From an uncultured Clostridium sp. (GTDB taxonomy: Bacteria > Bacillota > Clostridia > TANB77 > CAG-508): a stretch of DNA of 64,000 nucleotides. The stretch is from the NCBI GenBank assembly GCA_947368535.1, contig CANBHY010000005.1, forward strand, positions 101,259-165,258, written 5' to 3'. Every line of letters starts with the position of its first letter. Position 1 is the first letter of the stretch. Position numbers and translations under genes: made by a program. A model generated the notes under the pieces. It was not told the DNA's origin. It did no database searches and saw nothing but the letters and a program-made list of their open reading frames with translations. Shown here piece after piece: positions 7,837 to 15,628 of this stretch.

Positions 7837-8934
7837 TTATATAAAATTAATATTATTTTCATTTTTATCTGCTTTATCTAGATATTCTTCTAATTTTTTA
7901 GTAACTTTTTCAATTCCTGTTCCTTTATAATAGTTTCCTAATACAAAGTTTATTTTTGGTCTTACTAAAAATTTTTCATATGTTTGTTCATTTATGTATT
8001 CTACTTGTGTATCTTCTAGCTCTTGTTTTAAAACTTTTATTTTTTCTATTACTTGATCTTCATTTTTTCCTATATACACTATTGCAAATTTTGGTCCCAT
8101 ATATCTAACAAATATGTCTGTAGAATCTATACAAGTTTTTGCCCAGTTTGATAAGGATATTATTACATTATTTCCTACAATTCTTGAATATGTTGTATTT
8201 ATGTCTTCTATATTTGTTACTTTAAACATTGCAACAATTGATGTAGGTTCTGAATCTATTCTATCTTTAGCTTGTCCATATAAGTATTCTGCAGAGTATA
8301 AACCTGTAAATTGATCTGTTCTTACTATGCTTTCCATTGCTGTTTGATATGATACTGTTTTTAGTATTGATACTATATCATCTTTTATTACTTCTAATAA
8401 AGTTGTATCTGTATCATCATAGGCATGAATAACAGAACTTTCTATAATCCAATATCCTATATATACATTATCTATATATAATGGAAAGAACATTGCTGAT
8501 TTTGCTCTTGAAAAATCCATTTTTTGATATGGTAATTTTTCATCTTCTGAGTCTATTGTTATATATTTAGGTGTTGCAGTGCTAATACTATCTTTAAATA
8601 TTTCTTCTGTGTGCAAATTAGTTAGATTTTTCCAATATTTTTGGTCTGTATTTGAAGCTTTTAAAACATATTCCGCTCCGTCAAATACAACTATACTTGA
8701 ATACTTTATTTCAAATTTATCTATTAATACGTTATTTATTTTTTGTATTTTTTCATCTACTGGTAGGTCTTCACCTGTTATATTCATGAAGTCTTGAAGT
8801 GCATTTAGCTTGTTTATTTTTGATGTTACACTGCTAAATGTTGTCAGCTTCTTTTTAATATTAACATTGTAGACTATCAGAATTGAAATAATTCCAATTA
8901 GCACAACTATTGGTATTAGCGCCACGTTTTTCAC
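7837..8934 (-). CDS. GAF domain plus degenerate GGDEF domain protein
   Basis: 365 residues. One transmembrane helix at 4-24, a coiled-coil linker to about 50, a GAF-like sensor domain at about 50-190, and a GGDEF-fold domain at 200-350 (TDQFTGLYSAEYL is the typical domain start). The signature loop reads GPKFA at 280-284 instead of GG[DE]EF, so the metal- and GTP-contacting residues are lost and it should not make cyclic-di-GMP. It may bind nucleotide or act as a scaffold. It is the last gene of a three-gene set (13174 to 7837) behind the TadZ-like gene, only 8 bases downstream of it. Confidence 0.75.
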   Translation of the reverse strand: MKNVALIPIVVLIGIISILIVYNVNIKKKLTTFSSVTSKINKLNALQDFMNITGEDLPVDEKIQKINNVLIDKFEIKYSSIVVFDGAEYVLKASNTDQKYWKNLTNLHTEEIFKDSISTATPKYITIDSEDEKLPYQKMDFSRAKSAMFFPLYIDNVYIGYWIIESSVIHAYDDTDTTLLEVIKDDIVSILKTVSYQTAMESIVRTDQFTGLYSAEYLYGQAKDRIDSEPTSIVAMFKVTNIEDINTTYSRIVGNNVIISLSNWAKTCIDSTDIFVRYMGPKFAIVYIGKNEDQVIEKIKVLKQELEDTQVEYINEQTYEKFLVRPKINFVLGNYYKGTGIEKVTKKLEEYLDKADKNENNINFI

Positions 8935-8942
8935 CTCTTATT

Positions 8943-11900
8943 TTAATATTTGTTTTTCATTTGATTTAAAGTATTGTTCATTTCTGTTGAAAAGTTATTT
9001 CCATAATTTGCTTCAGCAGAACTTTTTGAACCATAAGTTTGTTTACTTAATAGTGGATATACCATGTTCCCTAACATTTTTAAACTATTCATAAAGTTTT
9101 TATTATATCCACTTATTGTTATAGAACAATTTACAATTGATTCCAAGTATCTTGCATATATTCCTTCATCAAAAGGTATACTACAAGCTTTAATTTTGTC
9201 TTTATTAAATAGTTCTGTCATGTATGACATTGCTGGATCATTGTAGAAAGAAATTCCGCCAATTATCGCTTTGCTTGATAATCCTCTTACTTTTGTTTCT
9301 TTGTTTATTACTATTCTTAATTTTTCTGGATCTAAAATTCCTTTTGTTTTTAAATCTCTTAAGAATGCTGTTAGTGGTTGTATTGTTAGTATATCCATTG
9401 ATTGTACAAGATATATTTCTTGTGCATTTGCTAAATATCCTAAATCAGTATCAAAATCACAATCTACTAATATTAATGATTCATTTTGTACCAATGTTGA
9501 TAATATTGCTTCTGCATTTGAATAATCTTTTCCGTCATTTGGAATAGTTGTATAGACGTTTAGATTTCTGTCTACTGGTATTCCTTGAGCATATCCTTTT
9601 TCTAGATTTTCAATTGAATTGTATGCTACATTTCTTAGTTCTTCTTCATTATTTGTGTAAATAAAATATGAATTTTTATTTTTAGTCATATCCAATATTG
9701 CTGTTTTTACTCCTATTGATGAGAATAAACAAGCTAGGTTATTTACTAAAAATGATGTTCCGCTTTTACTTGCACCAACGAATGCGACAATTTTCTTATC
9801 CCTTGTTAAAATTGAATTTAAGCTTCCTGTTGAATATGATTTATTTTCTTCAATTTTTTGAAGACTTTCTCTTCTTTCTTGACTTGGCGTATATGATGTA
9901 ACTGATTCATTATTATTTGATATTCCAAATCCTGACATAGTTTGTGTTCCAGTAGCAAAGTTATCGTATTGATTATAGTTATTGTTTGATGAATATTCTG
10001 TATTCATTTGACTTGCATATTGTTGTTGTGAATAACTATTTGTTTCTTGTTGTTGAATTGATGTATTGTTTTCATATTGATTTGTACTATATGGATTTAC
10101 TACTGAACTAGATAATGTATCTTCATTATTTTCTAAACTATATCCAACACTATTATCTATACCTGGTAATGTGTCAGTATTTTCTTCAAATGGATCTCTA
10201 CTCCAATCATTTCCTGCATTATTTTCTTCTAGTGGATCTTTATCCCAATCTTCTAAGCCTGGTAAATTGTTTGTTTCTGCCACGTTTTGATTTATTGATG
10301 TATCTAAATCACTAAATCCAGCTAGTGGATCTGTTTGTATTTGATTACTTTGTTGATATTGATTTGGTTGGTTATTTAGTTGTCCACTATTTTGATTGTA
10401 TTGTCCTGCTTGTTCCACATTTTGATTAACATATTGTGGATTAATTTGTGGTTGTACTGGTATATTTTGTTGCCCTACATATGTCTGATTATTTACTTGT
10501 GGTTGTACTGATGCAGTTGGTTGCTCTGCATATGCTTGATTATTTACTTGTGGTTGTATTTGCGCATTTTGTTGTTCTGCATATGCTTGATTATTTACTT
10601 GTGGTTGTACTTGCGCATTTTGTTGTTCTGCATATGTTTGATTATTTACTTGTGATTGTATTGATACATTTTGTTGTTCTGCATATGCTTGATTATTTAC
10701 TTGTGGTTGTATTTGCGCATTTTGTTGTTCTGCATATGCTTGATTATTTGTTTGTTGTTGTACTTGCACATTTTGTTGTGTCACATAATTTTGATTAGCT
10801 ACTGGTGTGACATTTGTATTAACCATATTTTGATTTGTTACTTGTGGTGGAAGTGTTTCTTGTACTTCTACCATTGAGTTTTGTACTGTTTGCAATGCTT
10901 GACTTTCTGTAGTTATCTCTGCCCCATTTGTTTCTTCTGGTAAAGGATATTTTCTTGGTCTTCCTCTTTTTCCTTTTGGTTTTGGTGGCTCAATAGGATA
11001 TTTTCTTGGTCTTCCTCTTCCTCTTTTTGGTTCTTGTGGTATTTCAGCTACTGCTGAAACATCTGGCATTTGTAGTTGTGGCTCAATAGTAGGTGTTGTA
11101 TTATTAAAATTTATATTTTCTGTATTTTCTATACTAGGTAATGTTGGTTCAATTCTTTCATTATTATTTAATGTTTCTATATTTTCTAGCGTATCATCTA
11201 ATCCTGGTAATGTTATATCGTTTAAGCTATCCATTGTATTTGTTACTGGTATAGCAAATGGATCTTCATAATTTTGAGTTTCTGGTGCTTGATATGGCTC
11301 TGTTGTACTTTGATCTATGTTTATATCATCAAATGGATCCTTTGCCCAAGAGTCTAGCCCTGGTAATGAATTTGTTTCTGTTTCTTGAGTTTGTGTATCA
11401 AAATTTTCTAGCCCTGGTAATGTTCCTTCTTCCATTCCTGGTAACACTGGATTGTCTAGTTCAGCTGCTTGATTTGTAAAGTTTTCTATTGGCTGTTCTG
11501 ATACATTTTGTGGATTAGTATTTATATCTGCGAATGGGTCCTGATCCCAGCTGTCTAATCCTGGTAATGTTTCTGCTTGCGCTTGTGGTTGTGATTGTTC
11601 TTGTGTTACTTCTGCAAATGGATCTTGATCCCAAGCATCTAATCCTGGCAATGTTTCTGTTTGTGCTTGTGGTTGATTATTATATAAATCAGAAACTTGT
11701 GGTATTTCTGTATTTCCCATTCTTCCTTCTCTTGGCATAGAATTGATATTTTGTAATTCCTCGTCTGAATATATTTTTCTCTCATTTTTAATATCCATAT
11801 TATTTGGAATTATTACATTACCTGTCATTCTGTTTTGTGAATTTTTATTATCTAGCAAGTCTATTCCACTATTTAGATTTGATTTATTTTCTTGTGCTGG

Positions 11901-12725
11901 TTTGTTATTTTCTTTTTTAAATGCTTCTCTCTTCTCTTTTTCTATTTTTTGTTTTAATTTTCTATCATTTTCGATTTGCTCTATTCTTCTCTGCTCTTGT
12001 AATTTTTCTTTTGCTTTTCTCTCTTCTTCTGTTTCATCTGCATATGTTACCAATTCTTGATATTTTGGGCATTCTGCTTCTAAAACAGCTCTAACATTTA
12101 TAGGTAAACATTTTATTATTATTTTTAATTGTTTATCTGTATATTGTGCAGCAATGTTATTAAAACTATCTGTATATCTGTCTTCATTTTTTCCTAATCT
12201 CTTGTAATGAATTAATATGTTTTGAACTTCTTGTTCTGTTACATCGTCTACTGAACTTGTATCTACAGTCGTTCCAGCTATTTGATAATATTCTTTAGCT
12301 TCTTCTGAATTACGTGGTCTATTTAATAATTCACATACTGCATCTATTTTTCTGTCAGTTCCAACTAGTGCATTATAAATTCCATATTCATGCATTTTAG
12401 TTAATACATATCCAGATTTTGTTCTTCTGTCTGTGCATATTATTATTATATCTGGTATTTTCTCTAATGCATTTGTTTCATTAGAAATTTCATTTAATCT
12501 TTCTAATATAAATTTATCTATAACATCATAATTACTATTAGAAAATGGTTCTAAGTCTTCACTTATAACTATTCTATCATATGTCTTATCATTTTTTATC
12601 TCTCTTATTATTGCATTAAAGTAAAATACATTTTTAAATGAAACTGATTCTTGATACTTATCTTGATAGTTTTCTACTATTCTTTTTGAAACATTTTCAT
12701 TACTTACTGCAAATAGAATTTTCAT
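8943..12725 (-). CDS. TadZ/CpaE-like protein: receiver-like domain, AT-hooks, repeats, ParA-like ATPase domain
   Basis: 1260 residues. Residues 1-150 resemble a receiver-like domain (MKILFAVSNENVSKRIVENY, then IIIICTDRRTKSGYVLTKM). Residues 150-290 end in a charged Lys/Glu helix. From 330 to 920 the protein is low-complexity and Gln/Asn/Pro-rich, with repeated LPGL[DE]xWDxDPF motifs, two AT-hooks (GRGRPRKYP and GKRGRPRKYP, nucleotides about 10945-11030) and six 17-residue repeats. Residues 977-1260 form a MinD/ParA-fold domain with the P-loop GASKSGTS (984-991), where the usual GK[ST] lysine is Thr, and a Walker B-like ILVDCDFD. The order receiver plus deviant ATPase is that of TadZ/CpaE, which localise pilus machinery to cell poles. 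The AT-hooks suggest it also touches AT-rich DNA. This is inference. Confidence 0.6.
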   Translation of the reverse strand: MKILFAVSNENVSKRIVENYQDKYQESVSFKNVFYFNAIIREIKNDKTYDRIVISEDLEPFSNSNYDVIDKFILERLNEISNETNALEKIPDIIIICTDRRTKSGYVLTKMHEYGIYNALVGTDRKIDAVCELLNRPRNSEEAKEYYQIAGTTVDTSSVDDVTEQEVQNILIHYKRLGKNEDRYTDSFNNIAAQYTDKQLKIIIKCLPINVRAVLEAECPKYQELVTYADETEEERKAKEKLQEQRRIEQIENDRKLKQKIEKEKREAFKKENNKPAQENKSNLNSGIDLLDNKNSQNRMTGNVIIPNNMDIKNERKIYSDEELQNINSMPREGRMGNTEIPQVSDLYNNQPQAQTETLPGLDAWDQDPFAEVTQEQSQPQAQAETLPGLDSWDQDPFADINTNPQNVSEQPIENFTNQAAELDNPVLPGMEEGTLPGLENFDTQTQETETNSLPGLDSWAKDPFDDINIDQSTTEPYQAPETQNYEDPFAIPVTNTMDSLNDITLPGLDDTLENIETLNNNERIEPTLPSIENTENINFNNTTPTIEPQLQMPDVSAVAEIPQEPKRGRGRPRKYPIEPPKPKGKRGRPRKYPLPEETNGAEITTESQALQTVQNSMVEVQETLPPQVTNQNMVNTNVTPVANQNYVTQQNVQVQQQTNNQAYAEQQNAQIQPQVNNQAYAEQQNVSIQSQVNNQTYAEQQNAQVQPQVNNQAYAEQQNAQIQPQVNNQAYAEQPTASVQPQVNNQTYVGQQNIPVQPQINPQYVNQNVEQAGQYNQNSGQLNNQPNQYQQSNQIQTDPLAGFSDLDTSINQNVAETNNLPGLEDWDKDPLEENNAGNDWSRDPFEENTDTLPGIDNSVGYSLENNEDTLSSSVVNPYSTNQYENNTSIQQQETNSYSQQQYASQMNTEYSSNNNYNQYDNFATGTQTMSGFGISNNNESVTSYTPSQERRESLQKIEENKSYSTGSLNSILTRDKKIVAFVGASKSGTSFLVNNLACLFSSIGVKTAILDMTKNKNSYFIYTNNEEELRNVAYNSIENLEKGYAQGIPVDRNLNVYTTIPNDGKDYSNAEAILSTLVQNESLILVDCDFDTDLGYLANAQEIYLVQSMDILTIQPLTAFLRDLKTKGILDPEKLRIVINKETKVRGLSSKAIIGGISFYNDPAMSYMTELFNKDKIKACSIPFDEGIYARYLESIVNCSITISGYNKNFMNSLKMLGNMVYPLLSKQTYGSKSSAEANYGNNFSTEMNNTLNQMKNKY
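10443..10748 (-). repeat. Six tandem 51-bp in-frame repeats inside the TadZ-like gene
   Basis: The core GCATATGCTTG (or a one-base variant) recurs every 51 bases at 10528, 10579, 10630, 10681 and 10732. Translated, the unit is 17 residues of the type NNQAYAEQQNAQIQPQV. Copies differ by a few codons, so the array is not freshly duplicated. It is coding sequence, not CRISPR. Confidence 0.9.
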
Positions 12726-12751
12726 TTGTTACCCCCAAACTTTCTTCTGTT

Positions 12752-13174
12752 TTATAATACCCATCCTTTTACAACAATTGTAAATATCAGTGGTAATACT
12801 TGTGCGATAACTAAAATCGTTACAAAAGCTATAATTAAATTGAATCCTCTATCTCTAATATCTAATCTTCTAATACCTATAATATATTGGTATATTGCAC
12901 CAACTGCTATACCTAATAAACAAAATGGTATACTATATATTCTTACTGTATCTAATACCATAGCTGTTATACCATATGCTTTTGAACCATATTTTTCGCT
13001 ATATTGCTCTAGTTTTCCTCCTGCTTCTTCTTTTATTTTATAAAAGTCACTTGCATTTTCTGATTCAAGTACTTCTTTACTTTCTTCGTCTTCTGCTGCA
13101 TATACTGGAGTGAATGATACTAATATTAAAGTTAAACTTAATAGTATGCTTATTACTGCTAGTAGTTTTTTCAT
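12752..13174 (-). CDS. Small secreted/two-helix membrane protein (VirB2/TrbC-like shape)
   Basis: 140 residues. Residues 1-26 are a signal peptide ending SFTPVYAAE. A short acidic helix-rich segment follows, then two transmembrane helices at about 75-97 and 108-133 joined by a small charged loop (IIGIRRLDIRDRGFN). This shape is that of VirB2/TrbC-type pilin subunits and of other small two-helix proteins; sequence identity to those families is not obvious. Its stop is 26 bases upstream of the TadZ-like gene, so it heads the operon. The pairing with a receiver-ATPase protein suggests a membrane assembly, but the product is unproven. Confidence 0.5.
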   Translation of the reverse strand: MKKLLAVISILLSLTLILVSFTPVYAAEDEESKEVLESENASDFYKIKEEAGGKLEQYSEKYGSKAYGITAMVLDTVRIYSIPFCLLGIAVGAIYQYIIGIRRLDIRDRGFNLIIAFVTILVIAQVLPLIFTIVVKGWVL

Positions 13175-13289
13175 TTTTTATCCTCCCATTTTTCCTTTTC
13201 CGCCTAATTTTATACATATAATATAATACAATAAAACAAAAAAAATATCAACTAATTTTTAATATTTATTTTTTCTGTTTTATCAATGT

Positions 13290-13326
13290 TTTGAGGACCT
13301 TATTTAATATAGGTCCTCACTCTTTT
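13290..13326 (-). terminator. Intrinsic terminator after the glucosaminidase gene
   Basis: GAGGACCT (13293-13300) / AGGTCCTC (13311-13318), next to the stop codon at 13327. A T-rich tract follows on the minus strand. Confidence 0.8.
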
Positions 13327-14592
13327 TTATAATCTATTATATAGATATGACATCCATCTAAAAATTCCATTTGCCCAGTTTTTATCACTAGCATATCTTG
13401 TATTTACACCGGCTAAAGTTGGACCATTGTAGTAAGTTCCTGTTGCTATTAATCCATCATATATATCAGTTCCAGCTGGATATAAATATGTTTTGGCTAA
13501 AACTCTTGCGACTAAATCTATTCCTTCTGAGTATGTATCAAATGACATCGCTCCTCCATATGGATCGCTATCATATGCACCATATCCAAATAAATTTTTC
13601 TTATCATTTGCGATTTTTGATGTTCCCCATCCACCTTCATGTATTGCCATAGCTGCTAAGAAGATTCCATTTACTCCATATTGTCTTTCTGCATAATAAA
13701 AATATTCTGCATTTGATGCTAGTACCCCCTGAGTATCTCCACTATTTCCTGATAGTACTTTTTGGAATTGTTCTACTGTCAATCCACTTGGCAGTGTTAG
13801 ATCCATATTAATATCTAAAAATGATAATAATTCTTCTTTACTATATTGCATTCCTACATTGAAGTTTGGTGATGTTGTTCCATTTGGATTTATATTTGTA
13901 AAACATGCGCTATCGGAGTATCCAATGTAATTTTCTACCTGTATTTTAAGCCAGTTATTATTAACAACTTGCATTACTACTACTTTGCTATCTTTTAAAA
14001 TATCGCATAATTCATTTGCTTTTTTATTAGGAGCTTCTCTTAGTTTTACTCTTTCTGGTGTAGTCCATAATGAGTCGCCTTCTTTTGGTGTATAATTGTT
14101 TGTTCCTTCTCCTGTTCCTATTTCTACAATTTTATTTTTAGCTTCTTGAACTACTTTCCCTTCAATTCTTTCTTCTGAAATATACTCATTGCCACCATAT
14201 GTTTTAATTATTACCATCATTTGTTTTCCGTCAACGCCTTCTTCTTTTACTTGTATTGTACCTGTTGGTAGTTCACTATTTTCAACATATTCCGTAGTAT
14301 AATCTAAATCTACTTCATCAATATTAAGTGTTTTTTTATATACTGCACCTGTATTTTCTTTTAGTATTTCATTTATATCAATTTTATTTTTATTTTCTTC
14401 CATTGCTACTTTTTCATTTATTTTTTGCTCTACTTTTTTTTCTTCAATTGTTGCAACTGCTTGTACATTTTTAAAAGATTTTGCGCATAAAAAAGAAGCT
14501 ATCAATAATACTATCATTGTTATAGCATATATTATAATTCTTTGTTTTATAATCTGTTCTCTTGTTTTGACAATATACTTTATTTTTCTCAT
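13327..14592 (-). CDS. Cell-wall hydrolase: G5, SH3 and N-acetylglucosaminidase domains
   Basis: 421 residues. Membrane anchor at 20-37, then a G5 domain at about 85-160 (TTEYVENSELPTGTIQVKEE and the GKVVQEAKNKIVEIGTG end). A bacterial SH3 domain lies at about 172-232 (VKLREAPNKKANELCDI), and a LytD/FlgJ-type glucosaminidase domain at 290-421 with the catalytic Glu E319 in AIHEGGWGTSKIA. It cleaves the glycan backbone of peptidoglycan outside the membrane; G5 and SH3 domains bind wall material. It has its own terminator and is divergent from the gene at 14766. Vegetative wall growth is the simplest role; a sporulation role cannot be excluded. Confidence 0.88.
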   Translation of the reverse strand: MRKIKYIVKTREQIIKQRIIIYAITMIVLLIASFLCAKSFKNVQAVATIEEKKVEQKINEKVAMEENKNKIDINEILKENTGAVYKKTLNIDEVDLDYTTEYVENSELPTGTIQVKEEGVDGKQMMVIIKTYGGNEYISEERIEGKVVQEAKNKIVEIGTGEGTNNYTPKEGDSLWTTPERVKLREAPNKKANELCDILKDSKVVVMQVVNNNWLKIQVENYIGYSDSACFTNINPNGTTSPNFNVGMQYSKEELLSFLDINMDLTLPSGLTVEQFQKVLSGNSGDTQGVLASNAEYFYYAERQYGVNGIFLAAMAIHEGGWGTSKIANDKKNLFGYGAYDSDPYGGAMSFDTYSEGIDLVARVLAKTYLYPAGTDIYDGLIATGTYYNGPTLAGVNTRYASDKNWANGIFRWMSYLYNRL

Positions 14593-14765
14593 TTTTAACT
14601 CCTAATAATATTTTAATATTGCTTACTTTTTTTGTCAATTGAAGTTTTTGGATTTATTTTTCTTTCTCTTGACTACTTGAATAATTACTGCTTTTATTAT
14701 ATATTTATTGCAGATTATTTATAATAATCTTACTTAGGATAAATTTTGTTTGAAAGGATTTATTT

Positions 14766-15596
14766 ATGTTTCAAGACAAACAAATAAAAATATTTTTAAG
14801 TATTGCCATACTTATTTTTATTGTTTTAATATCTATTTTTGCTTTTAATACACAAAAAAGTAAAAATAATAAACCTGTTGAAAATTCTAATAAAGCAGTT
14901 CTATCATTGACTACTGATAGCAATATTTTCAAAATTAACTCAGTTTCAATGTACTCTTCTGCAAATGCATTAAATAATAATGAAATGCAAAAGGATTATT
15001 GGGATTTAAATTTGTATCAATATTCTGATATTGCTATTACTATAGATAACCATGTATCAATTGAAGATTTAACTTTAAAGAATACTATTAAAGAAATGTA
15101 TATTGATAATATTTCTTATCCTGAGTTACCTGATAAAGGATCACCAGCATTATATTTAAAAGATGCCAATCTTTTTGGTAAAGGTGTTATTAATAAAGAA
15201 AATTTAATTACCGATAAAATTAATTTTAATATTATTTCTTCTAATGAAGAAGAATTTAGGTCTAATCGAGATTTTTATGCTGATTGTTCTGATCCTATTT
15301 TACTTTCTTCTATTAATGAAGAAATTGTACCTAATTTTGTAATTAGGAATACAAATTCAGCTGTAATTTTTGATGGTAATTTATTATTAGATGCAACAAT
15401 TTTACTTAGTAATATTGAATATTCGCTTTCTTTTTCAATTCATATAATTAATGAACTTGATGAAGAATATATTTCTACAATTACTATTCCTATTGTTTTA
15501 AGTGATGAAAGTGATATTAATTCAATCTATGATGGTTCTTATCAAGTAGTTTCTACTGATTTAGGAGAAAATAGATTTTACAAAAGAGAAGATTAA
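14766..15596 (+). CDS. Membrane-anchored protein of unknown function
   Basis: 276 residues. One N-terminal membrane helix at 9-27, a short Lys/Asn-rich linker, then an extracellular domain predicted to be mostly beta strands. It has no cysteine pair, LPXTG or catalytic motif that I recognise. A GAAAGGA site lies 8 bases before the ATG. The acyl-CoA synthetase starts 32 bases after its stop on the same strand, so the two are probably one transcript, but this does not reveal a function. Confidence 0.6.
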   Translation: MFQDKQIKIFLSIAILIFIVLISIFAFNTQKSKNNKPVENSNKAVLSLTTDSNIFKINSVSMYSSANALNNNEMQKDYWDLNLYQYSDIAITIDNHVSIEDLTLKNTIKEMYIDNISYPELPDKGSPALYLKDANLFGKGVINKENLITDKINFNIISSNEEEFRSNRDFYADCSDPILLSSINEEIVPNFVIRNTNSAVIFDGNLLLDATILLSNIEYSLSFSIHIINELDEEYISTITIPIVLSDESDINSIYDGSYQVVSTDLGENRFYKRED

Positions 15597-15628
15597 TATA
15601 GCGCAATTTGAAAGGAAAGATTTGTTTT

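Noticed and set aside
10448..10798. Plus-strand repeat-rich frame, and a possible CRISPR array
   Set aside because: The 51-bp repeats are contiguous, without unique spacers, and are coding on the minus strand; the plus frame is a mirror artefact.
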